A DNA stretch of 5,190 nt from Desulfatibacillaceae bacterium (lineage in GTDB: Bacteria; Desulfobacterota; Desulfobacteria; Desulfobacterales; Desulfatibacillaceae), in NCBI GenBank assembly GCA_030018745.1, contig JASEHB010000207.1:1-5190 (forward strand). The letters run 5' to 3'. Shown here piece by piece: positions 1 to 5,135 of this stretch (positions are counted from its first letter, which is position 1; every line of letters starts with the position of its first letter). The notes beneath the pieces were generated by a model, which saw nothing but the letters and a program-made list of their open reading frames with translations, ran no database searches and had not been told where the DNA came from. A program made the translations under genes and the position numbers.

Positions 1-898
1 CCAGATTTTTAACAGGCTGGTTGGCCCCCCGGTGGCCGAACTTCAGCTTGTAGGTCTTTGCCCCAAGGGCAAGGCCAAGAATCTGGTGGCCTAAACAGAT
101 GCCAAACATGGGCTTGTATCCCAAAAGCTCCTGCACGGTCTTTATGCCGTACGAAACAGGCTCCGGGTCCCCAGGGCCGTTGCTCAAAAAAATCCCGTCA
201 ACGGCCATCTTTTTTATGACAGAGGCTGGAGTTGAGGCAGGAACCGCAACAACATCACAGCCCTTTTCCATAAGGCAGCGCAGTATGTTGTACTTGATGC
301 CAAAATCAAAGGCAGCCACCCTGGGCTTTTTGTGGCCTGCATCCCACAGGGAGGCATTTAAATCTTCTTGCTCAAGGAATTGTTTTTGGGCGCCAACAAG
401 CCTGTAAGGCCTCTTGGTGCTCACATCCTTTGCCAGGTCAAGGCCTTCCATTGATGGAATTTGCTTTGCCCTTGACGCAAGGGAGGCGGCAGACAGATCG
501 CTTGTTGAAATTATTGCCCGCATGGCCCCCAGGCTGCGGATATGGCGAGTAAGGGCGCGGGTGTCGAGACCCTCGACACCGAGGATTCCCTGGCTGCAAA
601 GGTAATCCTTGAGGGTTCTGGTGGAGCGGAAGTTGTGGGGATGCTCCTGGTATTCACGCACAATAAAGGCTGCCACCTGAATGGAATCCGATTCCACATC
701 TTCTTCATTCACCCCGTAGCATCCCACAAGGGGATAGGTCATGGTAACAAGCTGGCCGCGGTAGGAGGGGTCTGTGAGGACCTCCTGATAGCCTGTCATG
801 CTTGTGTTGAAAACCACCTCGCCAAAGGCTTCGCCAGGGCCGGTGAAGGAGCGGCATTCAAAGCTCCGTCCGTCTTCAAGGGCCAAAAGGGCCTGCAT
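1..898 (-). CDS. carA: Carbamoyl-phosphate synthase small subunit, 3' end cut by window edge
   Basis: This gene encodes the glutaminase subunit of carbamoyl-phosphate synthase. It hydrolyses glutamine and passes ammonia to the large subunit CarB, making carbamoyl phosphate for pyrimidine and arginine synthesis in the cytoplasm. Translating the minus strand from the ATG at 896-898 gives 299 residues without a stop before the edge. The N-terminal CPSase domain covers roughly residues 1-150, with a typical NTSMTGYQE segment at 31-39. The class I glutamine amidotransferase domain starts near residue 193. It shows SNGPGDP at 239-245 and the nucleophile elbow GICLGHQ at 266-272, so the catalytic cysteine is Cys268. 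FGHRGANQPV follows at 287-296. The family is usually about 370-380 residues, so about 75-80 are missing, including the catalytic His and Glu. The start is fixed by a good Shine-Dalgarno. carB is probably nearby, but it is not in view. Confidence 0.97.
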   Translation of the reverse strand, partial: MQALLALEDGRSFECRSFTGPGEAFGEVVFNTSMTGYQEVLTDPSYRGQLVTMTYPLVGCYGVNEEDVESDSIQVAAFIVREYQEHPHNFRSTRTLKDYLCSQGILGVEGLDTRALTRHIRSLGAMRAIISTSDLSAASLASRAKQIPSMEGLDLAKDVSTKRPYRLVGAQKQFLEQEDLNASLWDAGHKKPRVAAFDFGIKYNILRCLMEKGCDVVAVPASTPASVIKKMAVDGIFLSNGPGDPEPVSYGIKTVQELLGYKPMFGICLGHQILGLALGAKTYKLKFGHRGANQPVKNL

Positions 899-904
899 GG
901 TTTT

Positions 905-912
905 ACTCCTTT
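905..912 (-). promoter_or_regulatory. Shine-Dalgarno of carA
   Basis: The minus strand reads AAAGGAGT here, six bases before the ATG at 896-898. This is a near-ideal ribosome binding site. It supports this start over the TTG/ATG codons of the overlapping frame further upstream. Confidence 0.85.
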
Positions 913-935
913 AATCGCTTTGGGCTGCCTTTTGC

Positions 936-985
936 AAAAAAGGCCTGCGCATTTTTTCCGCAAGCCCTTTTGCATACCACAGGCC
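936..985 (-). terminator. Hairpin plus T-tract in the carA leader (terminator or attenuator)
   Basis: On the minus strand GGCCTGTG (978-985) pairs with CGCAGGCC (942-949), giving eight pairs including one G-T wobble. Six T residues follow immediately (936-941). The 28-base loop contains a small inner stem, GCAA with TTGC (960-963 and 970-973). This has the layout of a Rho-independent terminator, although the long loop weakens it. An A6 run inside the loop (minus strand, 952-957 region) could pair with the T6 tract as an alternative fold. It sits only 23 bases upstream of the carA Shine-Dalgarno, so there is no room for a promoter between them. It could therefore end transcripts of the upstream hydrolase gene or attenuate carA. 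Function is inferred. Confidence 0.5.
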
Positions 986-1024
986 AATTGTTGTTGAAAG
1001 AAGAATGCTAAAGATGTGCCCGGC

Positions 1025-1070
1025 TTTTAAGACTTAATTTGCGGCCTATTTTTTAAGCGGTACTTAATTT
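1025..1070. repeat. Two TTAAG/CTTAA dyads in direct repeat upstream of carA
   Basis: Two inverted repeats with identical five-base arms lie in an AT-rich patch. One is TTAAG-A-CTTAA at 1027-1037. The other is TTAAG-CGGTA-CTTAA at 1053-1067. The flanks are also alike: TTTTAAG begins each (1025 and 1051) and ACTTAATTT ends each (1032-1040 and 1062-1070). The right arms are exactly 30 bases apart and the left arms 26. Paired, similarly oriented dyads upstream of a biosynthetic gene look like binding sites for a dimeric regulator, but no regulator can be named. I could not place a convincing -35/-10 pair in this gap. Confidence 0.45.
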
Positions 1071-1103
1071 TGGCTTTGGCGCATTGCTGCTCATGGTTTA
1101 AAC

Positions 1104-2018
1104 TCATCCCTTAAGGGCGTATCCGTCTTCTGCTTGTTGCACCCGGCCTGTTTTCATCAGGGCCTCCAGGTGCTTTTTCATGGTGGCCTTTTCACCCCAG
1201 GAGTAGAATTCCAAAGGCTCTCGCCGCTTTTTATAGACAATCCACTGCTCCACAATCTGGCTCATTGTCTTTGGGCCTTGGGCAAGGAAGGCAAGAAGGG
1301 CCTCTTCGCGCTTTTGGATGACACGGGTGTAATCTGCCCAAAGATTGTCTGGCGGGTTTTCAAAAAGGCCTGTTTCATGGCAGGTCATAATCCATTTTGC
1401 GCCTATTTGAGATAGGGCTGTTACCGATGAGATTGTATCCTCCATGGATGAGCCGGGGTCTCCATACCAGGGGCCAAAGGGGGTGAGGTCGTAATCTGCT
1501 GTGCAGAGCAGGGAAAGATCCTCAAAATAAAAGGCGCAGTGGCCCGGTGTGTGGCCTGGGGCATGAATCACCCTTACCTTGCCGCAGGATGGCAGGGTAA
1601 TTTCTTCATTTCCCTCAAAAAGCCTGTCCGGCTTTCTGGGCGTAAAATGAAACTGCTCCATTATAAGGGGCTTCCAGCTTTCACGCAGGCTTTTATCCCT
1701 TTCCGGATCCATGCCGTACCAGTCCATAAAGGTTTCAATATCTCCAAGGGGCGGCACATCAAGGGCATGGATTGATAAAAGGGCGTCTTCAAAAAGGTCA
1801 AGGTGGGCAAAGTGATCCTCGTGCCAGTGGGTGAGCCATACCTGGCTAACCCCCTTTTCATCCCGAAGCTTTTTGAGCCTTTCCCGGTCCGAGGCCGGAT
1901 CAATCAAAATTCTGTCGCCTTCAACAAAAAGGCTGTGGCAGTGGGGATATTTGCCCTTGTTGGGGCCGGGAAGAAAGATAAGTCCGCCGATGCGCGTCTC
2001 CTCTGCTGCCTGGGACAT
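1104..2018 (-). CDS. Metallo-beta-lactamase-fold hydrolase with C-terminal winged helix
   Basis: This is a predicted cytoplasmic metal-dependent hydrolase of 304 residues. The metal-binding motif THWHEDH gives His64, His66, Asp68 and His69. Further ligands are His156 in HAPGHTPGH, Asp175 in CTADYD and His214 in TCHETG, so the two-metal site looks complete. Residues from about 235 to the end form a helical basic segment (YKKRREP, then MKKHLEALMKTGRV). This matches the winged-helix tail of LACTB2-like and glyoxalase-II-like proteins. Substrate cannot be read from the sequence: thioesters, lactones, phosphodiesters or RNA are all possible in this superfamily. The ATG at 2016-2018 is chosen because AGGAGA precedes it by four bases. 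An upstream in-frame TTG at 2043-2045 would add nine residues but lies before that Shine-Dalgarno. The gene follows the permease after 85 bases. Confidence 0.9.
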   Translation of the reverse strand: MSQAAEETRIGGLIFLPGPNKGKYPHCHSLFVEGDRILIDPASDRERLKKLRDEKGVSQVWLTHWHEDHFAHLDLFEDALLSIHALDVPPLGDIETFMDWYGMDPERDKSLRESWKPLIMEQFHFTPRKPDRLFEGNEEITLPSCGKVRVIHAPGHTPGHCAFYFEDLSLLCTADYDLTPFGPWYGDPGSSMEDTISSVTALSQIGAKWIMTCHETGLFENPPDNLWADYTRVIQKREEALLAFLAQGPKTMSQIVEQWIVYKKRREPLEFYSWGEKATMKKHLEALMKTGRVQQAEDGYALKG

Positions 2019-2022
2019 AAGC

Positions 2023-2028
2023 TCTCCT
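2023..2028 (-). promoter_or_regulatory. Shine-Dalgarno deciding the hydrolase start
   Basis: The minus strand reads AGGAGA four bases before the ATG at 2016-2018. It lies inside the extended open frame that begins with TTG at 2045. This favours the shorter, ATG-initiated protein. Confidence 0.75.
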
Positions 2029-2103
2029 GATATAAAAGGATGCAAAAATTCAAACGGGCTGATTTTAAGTCCTTATAAATGTTCCCCAGCAAAGGCGCTG
2101 TTG

Positions 2104-3027
2104 TCAAGAAAGGATGGAAAGCCAGAAAACATATGTCAGGGCGGAAAGAAGGGTGAGAAGCGATATGGCTGCTGCTGCAAAGGCCGGGTCGCCGTTCATT
2201 TCGCGGCTCATGACATAGGTTACCGTGGCTGTGGGCGCAGCCAGAAGGATGACAAGCGGGGCTAAAAGGGGCTGGGCAAGGCCCAGTTGGGAGTGAAGAA
2301 GCCAGCCCGCTGCTGGCATGAGAAAAAGCTTGAGCGCCCCTGCCAGGAGGATTGGGCCTGTGGATTTTAAAAGAAGCGAAAAGTTTAATGAAGCGCCGAT
2401 TACAAGAAGAGCCAGGGGAAGGGCCATATCCGCCACAATATAAAGGGTGCGTGAAACAAGGGTGGGCATGGTGGCATTGGAAAGGGAAAAGGCAATTCCC
2501 GCGACAGCTCCTATGATGACCGGGTTTAAAAGCACCTTGCGGGCAAAATAGCCTGGCGTAAGCCGTGAGCCGGAGTAAGCGCCGAAAAAACCCAAAGTTG
2601 CAACTGCCAAAAGGTTTTGAAAGAGCATGATAAATGCTGCGATGATGCCTGCAATTGCAAGGCCGCTGTCCCCCAGAAAATAATAGGCTACCGCCAACCC
2701 CAGGTAGCCCAGGTTTCCGTGAAAGCCTGTCTGGATGAAGGAGCCTCTTGTGCCGTTGGGCAGCCTGACAACAAGGGCAATGACAAGCCCGGCAACAAAG
2801 GCTGCAAATATCGGCAGGCAGGCTGCCAGCACAATGCCTGTTGAAAAACTCCCGGCAAAGTCTGCATGGGAAACCTGCACAAAGATCATGGCCGGTATGG
2901 CCACATAAAATACAAGCTGGTTCATGGAGTCGCGAACGCCAGCGGCAAGCATCTTTGTGCGGCAGAGGCCAAAGCCAAGACCAATGACCAGAAAAATCGG
3001 CAGTATGGTTTCAAGTATCTGGGTCAT
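2104..3027 (-). CDS. AEC (auxin efflux carrier) family transporter
   Basis: This is a 307-residue inner-membrane permease of the AEC/PIN-like family, whose bacterial members include malonate and other organic-acid carriers such as MdcF. About ten hydrophobic segments can be seen, near residues 8-23, 38-54, 61-87, 107-119, 122-148, 165-183, 195-214, 222-245, 254-273 and 282-306. They fall into two halves around a central loop near 150-163. Family-like features are YVAIPAMIF at 41-49, HGNLGYLGLAV at 103-113, NPVIIGAVAG at 168-177, LPLALLVIGASL at 203-214 and APTATVTYVMSREMNGD at 264-280. Length is normal for the family. The ATG at 3025-3027 has no strong Shine-Dalgarno, only AAGG about 12 bases upstream. 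The substrate is unknown, and the neighbours do not suggest one. Confidence 0.88.
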   Translation of the reverse strand: MTQILETILPIFLVIGLGFGLCRTKMLAAGVRDSMNQLVFYVAIPAMIFVQVSHADFAGSFSTGIVLAACLPIFAAFVAGLVIALVVRLPNGTRGSFIQTGFHGNLGYLGLAVAYYFLGDSGLAIAGIIAAFIMLFQNLLAVATLGFFGAYSGSRLTPGYFARKVLLNPVIIGAVAGIAFSLSNATMPTLVSRTLYIVADMALPLALLVIGASLNFSLLLKSTGPILLAGALKLFLMPAAGWLLHSQLGLAQPLLAPLVILLAAPTATVTYVMSREMNGDPAFAAAAISLLTLLSALTYVFWLSILS

Positions 3028-3045
3028 GGAATCAATAAACCTTGA

Positions 3046-3073
3046 CCAGAAGGAGAGAGAGGGCGTTTTCTGG
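3046..3073. repeat. Six-base inverted repeat between mog-like and permease genes
   Basis: CCAGAA at 3046-3051 is matched by TTCTGG at 3068-3073, with a 16-base loop rich in GA on the plus strand (CT on the transcribed strand). It lies in the 81-base gap, 18 bases upstream of the permease start. It has no T-tract, so it is not a typical terminator. It may be chance. Confidence 0.25.
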
Positions 3074-3108
3074 AAAAGCTCATGCAGCCCCTGGATGGAT
3101 GGCGGGCC

Positions 3109-3612
3109 TTATCCCCTGGCATGGGCGACAGCATGGCCCAGATCCGGCAGGATAAGCTCTCCAACTGCCAGTTTGCAGGCGTTTTTGCTGCCTGGCATAC
3201 AAAAAACAAGGGTGTTTTCTATTGTTCCGGCACAGGCGCGCGAAAAAACAGCGGCTGCATCAATCTTTTCAAAACTCAATTGGGCAAAAAGGCATGAAAA
3301 GGCAGGCAGTTTTTTGTCAAAAAGAGGCTCAACCGCCTCAATGGTTACATCAGAGGGGGTTATTCCCGTGCCGCCGTTGATGAGCATGACATCCGGGGAG
3401 TGCTCCTTGAGAACGGCCTGAATAATAAGGGAGATGGCTGTCTGGTCATCAGGGGCTATGCGATGCTCAACCACCTTGTGTCCATGGCCAGTAACCGCCT
3501 TTGCAATCCATTTGCCCGATTCGTCATTGTCCAGAATGCGGGTGGAAGTGACCGTGATGATGGCAACCCGTGCAGACTTTACGGCAGCGTGCCTGTGGGC
3601 GCTTAAAGACAT
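3109..3612 (-). CDS. MoaB/Mog-family molybdenum cofactor biosynthesis protein
   Basis: This is a 167-residue single-domain member of the MoCF/MogA-MoaB family. MogA-type enzymes adenylylate molybdopterin before molybdenum insertion; E. coli MoaB has the same fold but is not active in that step. The fold covers about residues 13-160. It opens with VAIITVTSTR (16-25). INGGTGITPSDVT at 78-90 is the pterin/nucleotide-binding loop with its conserved aspartate Asp88. LPAFSCLFAQLS at 102-113, SRACAGTIENTLVFCMPGS at 124-142 and a C-terminal LILPDLGH follow. IAPDD at 52-56 resembles the other acidic active-site segment. The pattern is closer to MoaB than to MogA. The ATG at 3610-3612 has AAGGA six bases upstream. 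No other cofactor gene is nearby. Confidence 0.9.
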   Translation of the reverse strand: MSLSAHRHAAVKSARVAIITVTSTRILDNDESGKWIAKAVTGHGHKVVEHRIAPDDQTAISLIIQAVLKEHSPDVMLINGGTGITPSDVTIEAVEPLFDKKLPAFSCLFAQLSFEKIDAAAVFSRACAGTIENTLVFCMPGSKNACKLAVGELILPDLGHAVAHARG

Positions 3613-3618
3613 GGGAGG

Positions 3619-3623
3619 TCCTT
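3619..3623 (-). promoter_or_regulatory. Shine-Dalgarno of the mog-like gene
   Basis: AAGGA on the minus strand lies six bases before the ATG at 3610-3612. It supports that start. Confidence 0.6.
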
Positions 3624-3649
3624 ATTTTAGGGAACCCTTTGGCTTGTTG

Positions 3650-3685
3650 ATAGGCCTTCAAATAAATCCTTTGCTGACGGCCTAT
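3650..3685. repeat. Seven-base inverted repeat at the end of the acidic-tail gene
   Basis: ATAGGCC at 3650-3656 is mirrored by GGCCTAT at 3679-3685, with a 22-base AT-rich loop. The right arm overlaps the stop codon of the acidic-tail gene. No T-tract follows on the transcribed strand, so a terminator is unlikely. It may be chance or a weak mRNA stem between the two genes. Confidence 0.25.
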
Positions 3686-4152
3686 TCCTCAATATCCTCG
3701 TCCTCGTCATCCAGAGGGGAAAGGTCATCATCGTCAAGCTTCAAGCCTTCGTCATCGTCATCAATCGCATCATCGATAAGGGTGTCATCGTCATCATCAT
3801 CCAAAATCTTGTCGTCTTCAGCATCGGCCTTGATGCTCTGGGGCTTTACCGATGAGGCTGCGGCCCCCATTTCATCAACCAGGGCCTCGTCCCCCTGTTC
3901 GGGAGGCTGATTGTAGAGGGCGATTATCTGTCCGGCAATGGCGCGTATGGTTTCAGCCGGAGGGTAAAAGCGGGAGGAGCGCAGAATCCTTGCAACCCCT
4001 TCTTCCCCCTGCTTGACCGCCTCATCCAGCTCGCCGGGCTTGAAGGTGAATTCGCCGATAAGGGTACGCGAGTCCTCACTGTTATAGGCAAATTCAGAAA
4101 TGACAAAGAGCTTTTTTTCATCATCTCTTTTTATGCGGTATTGGTATTGCAT
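3682..4152 (-). CDS. Unrecognised protein with a very acidic aspartate-rich tail
   Basis: I do not recognise this protein family. With the ATG at 4150-4152 it has 156 residues in two parts. Residues 1-83 look folded: charged and aromatic beta-like stretches (QYQYRIKRDD, KLFVISEFAYN, LIGEFTF), then probable helices ending in IRAIAGQIIALYN. After a linker, residues 110-156 hold 29 Asp/Glu out of 47. Clusters of two to six acidic residues are each led by a hydrophobic one (ILDDDDDD, AIDDDD, KLDDDD, PLDDEDED). There is no signal peptide or membrane segment, so it is probably cytoplasmic. An in-frame upstream ATG at 4192-4194 would add 14 basic residues (MAKNFDSTRGRRRP), but it lacks a Shine-Dalgarno and sits almost at the predicted transcription start. 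The chosen start has GGGGGAG ten bases upstream. Such tails occur in nucleic-acid mimics and in proteins that bind basic partners; a role here is inference only. Confidence 0.75.
   Translation of the reverse strand: MQYQYRIKRDDEKKLFVISEFAYNSEDSRTLIGEFTFKPGELDEAVKQGEEGVARILRSSRFYPPAETIRAIAGQIIALYNQPPEQGDEALVDEMGAAASSVKPQSIKADAEDDKILDDDDDDTLIDDAIDDDDEGLKLDDDDLSPLDDEDEDIEE
3685..3825 (-). repeat. Low-complexity GAT/GAC codon region
   Basis: This is the DNA encoding the acidic tail. On the plus strand it appears as runs of TCATCG and TCATCATC trinucleotides, for example around 3790-3803. The repeats are imperfect and stay in frame, so slippage would change the length of the aspartate runs without a frameshift. 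The same DNA gives a false poly-serine reading on the plus strand. Confidence 0.6.
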
Positions 4153-4162
4153 TGGGCGTCTT

Positions 4163-4169
4163 CTCCCCC
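4163..4169 (-). promoter_or_regulatory. Shine-Dalgarno supporting the shorter start of the acidic-tail gene
   Basis: The minus strand reads GGGGGAG ten bases before the ATG at 4150-4152. The alternative ATG at 4192-4194 is preceded by CCGGTCTGTT, which has no ribosome binding site. Confidence 0.5.
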
Positions 4170-4205
4170 TTGTGGAATCAAAGTTCTTTGCCATAACAGA
4201 CCGGG

Positions 4206-4236
4206 ATTAAGAACCATAAAATCAAGGCCCTGTCAA
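4206..4236 (-). promoter_or_regulatory. Candidate sigma-70-type promoter for the acidic-tail gene
   Basis: The minus strand has a perfect TTGACA (4231-4236). A weak -10 follows: CTTAAT (4206-4211) at 19 bases, or the overlapping TCTTAA (4207-4212) at 18. Transcription would begin near 4197-4200. That gives a leader of about 45 bases for the ATG at 4150-4152 and almost none for the ATG at 4192-4194. The -35 is convincing and the -10 is not. Confidence 0.4.
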
Positions 4237-4352
4237 CCTGCATAATGCCCTTGAGGGGCAAGGACAGAAAAAATTTCCTCCAGACTGCGGAATAAGGCCT
4301 GGGCAAATTGGAAATAGCTAAATTTTCAGTTGATTATCAGCTTATGGACTTC

Positions 4353-4366
4353 CGGCCTTTTGGCCG
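4353..4366. other. Short GC hairpin downstream of arfB
   Basis: CGGCC and GGCCG form a five-pair, all-GC stem with a four-base loop (AAAA on the transcribed strand), about 20 bases after the arfB stop. No T-tract follows on the minus strand. It could protect the mRNA 3' end or assist termination, but it is not a standard intrinsic terminator. Confidence 0.3.
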
Positions 4367-4384
4367 CCAGGGGCTTTACCTGCA

Positions 4385-4804
4385 TCAGGGATCCCCCACC
4401 GGGCCGCGCAAACGCTTTTTTTCGGAACGCAGGCGCTTTTTTTCCATGCGTCGCCTGCGTGAAGCTGCGGGCGGGCGTGTTTTTATGCGGCTTCTGGGTT
4501 TTATTGCAGCCTGGCGTATAAGAGAAACAAGGCGGTTTAAGGCATCCTCACGGTTTTGCTCCTGGGACCGGCTGGTTCTTGCATCAATTATTATTTCGCC
4601 GTTTTTGGTGGCCCGGCTTCCGGCCAGTTGCAAAAGCCGCTCCCGAACAGTTTCGGGCAGGCTTTGGGAGTTTTTTGCATCAAAACGCAACTGGGCTGCT
4701 GTTGCCACCTTGTTCACATTCTGCCCGCCAGGGCCAGACGAGCGGACAAACTCCCAGGACAGCTCCGCCGGGTTTAAGCTTATGGCGCTGGTTATCTTTA
4801 TCAT
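4385..4804 (-). CDS. arfB: Alternative ribosome-rescue factor B (peptidyl-tRNA hydrolase, YaeJ/ICT1 type)
   Basis: ArfB releases ribosomes stalled at the end of truncated mRNAs by hydrolysing peptidyl-tRNA; its tail senses the empty mRNA channel. The protein has 139 residues, like the E. coli 140-residue form. It has one class I release-factor domain, with FVRSSGPGGQNVNKVAT at 19-35 carrying the catalytic GGQ (26-28). The core continues through residues 36-100, including SRSQEQNREDALNRLVSLI. A basic disordered tail (KTRPP, then RRRRMEKKRLRSEKKRLRG) covers about 108-134. The absence of a stop-codon-recognition domain separates it from RF1 and RF2. The ATG at 4802-4804 fits the family N-terminus but has no obvious Shine-Dalgarno. 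The gene follows the lipoprotein gene after 85 bases and may share its transcript. Confidence 0.93.
   Translation of the reverse strand: MIKITSAISLNPAELSWEFVRSSGPGGQNVNKVATAAQLRFDAKNSQSLPETVRERLLQLAGSRATKNGEIIIDARTSRSQEQNREDALNRLVSLIRQAAIKPRSRIKTRPPAASRRRRMEKKRLRSEKKRLRGPVGDP
4413..4444 (-). repeat. 21-base-period direct repeat in the arfB tail
   Basis: CGCTTTTTTTC on the plus strand occurs at 4413-4423 and again at 4434-4444. It encodes EKKRLR twice with a seven-residue period (residues 121-126 and 128-133) in the basic tail. Both copies contain a run of seven A residues in the mRNA sense strand, a possible slippage site. Confidence 0.6.
4427..4460. repeat. Nine-base perfect inverted repeat inside arfB
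   Basis: ACGCAGGCG at 4427-4435 is perfectly matched by CGCCTGCGT at 4452-4460, with a 16-base loop. In the arfB mRNA this would be a GC-rich stem over codons 115-126, just before the end of the basic tail. No T-tract follows, so it is not an ordinary terminator. Confidence 0.6.
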
Positions 4805-4889
4805 GGTCAGAGGCCGTGTTTTCGGTTATCGCTCCACCCACACCACCTACATGGCGGTTCCATGGAAAGGAGAGCAAATCGCAACGCAG

Positions 4890-5120
4890 CTATCGGCTTC
4901 CTGGGGCCGCCCCTTCTTCCATCAGTTTTTCCTGCTCAAGCCGAAGAGCCTCGCGCTCTGCCATGTCCTGGGAAAGGTCTTTGGCCTTGTTCATGACCTC
5001 AAGCTGGGTGGCATAGGGGTTGGCCGGCTCAAAACCCTTTGAGCTGCCTTCATCCTGGCCGCTGCATGCGGCAAAGACAAGAAGAGCCGCCCCAAGAGCT
5101 GCTGCAAGGATTTTGTGCAT
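4890..5120 (-). CDS. Small predicted lipoprotein of unknown function
   Basis: This is a 76-residue protein that I cannot assign to a named family. Residues 1-18 are a short signal peptide: MHK, then a hydrophobic core of Ala, Leu and Val. It ends in FAAC, giving a lipobox with Cys19 as the probable lipidated residue. Phenylalanine at the -3 position is less usual than leucine. The mature part is hydrophilic: a Gly/Ser/Glu linker followed by a charged, probably helical stretch (VMNKAKDLSQDMAEREALRL onward). It would be anchored to the inner or outer membrane. The ATG at 5118-5120 is chosen because AAAGGAGT lies seven bases upstream. An in-frame TTG at 5139-5141 would add seven residues and lies before that Shine-Dalgarno. 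Its link to arfB is positional only. Confidence 0.75.
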   Translation of the reverse strand: MHKILAAALGAALLVFAACSGQDEGSSKGFEPANPYATQLEVMNKAKDLSQDMAEREALRLEQEKLMEEGAAPGSR

Positions 5121-5127
5121 GGCCCTA

Positions 5128-5135
5128 ACTCCTTT
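5128..5135 (-). promoter_or_regulatory. Shine-Dalgarno of the lipoprotein gene
   Basis: AAAGGAGT on the minus strand lies seven bases before the ATG at 5118-5120. It is the same octamer used for carA. It decides the start against the upstream TTG. The remaining bases to 5190 are AT-rich and may hold the promoter, but I cannot place clear boxes there. Confidence 0.75.

Noticed and set aside
796..987. Minus-strand frame overlapping the carA start, considered as a leader peptide
   Set aside because: It starts at TTG without a Shine-Dalgarno and runs about 100 bases into carA in another frame. It does not end near the hairpin as an attenuation peptide should.
542..997. Plus-strand frame of 151 codons over carA
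   Set aside because: The minus strand here gives a complete, motif-bearing CarA reading. The plus-strand product has no recognisable features.
1096..1117. Palindromes GTTTAAAC and CCCTTAAGGG at the end of the hydrolase gene
   Set aside because: Short self-complementary words without a loop or T-tract. They are expected by chance and the second lies within coding sequence.
1904..2107. Minus-strand frame spanning the permease-hydrolase gap
   Set aside because: It starts at TTG, overlaps both genes and has no domain-like sequence. The hydrolase start with AGGAGA explains the region.
2102..2107. TTGACA on the minus strand at the end of the permease gene
   Set aside because: No acceptable -10 box lies 16-19 bases downstream, so it was not called as a promoter for the hydrolase gene.
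3434..3910. Plus-strand frame with poly-serine runs
   Set aside because: The serine runs are the antisense reading of the GAT/GAC repeats coding the acidic tail. The frame also crosses into the mog-like gene.
4858..4867. Ten-base palindrome TTCCATGGAA in the lipoprotein-arfB gap
   Set aside because: A single short palindrome with no partner copy or clear promoter context. It is not distinguishable from chance.
4308..5042. Long plus-strand open frame of 244 codons
   Set aside because: It lies antisense to arfB and the lipoprotein gene, has no family-like composition, and both minus-strand genes have motifs (GGQ, lipobox) and consistent lengths.
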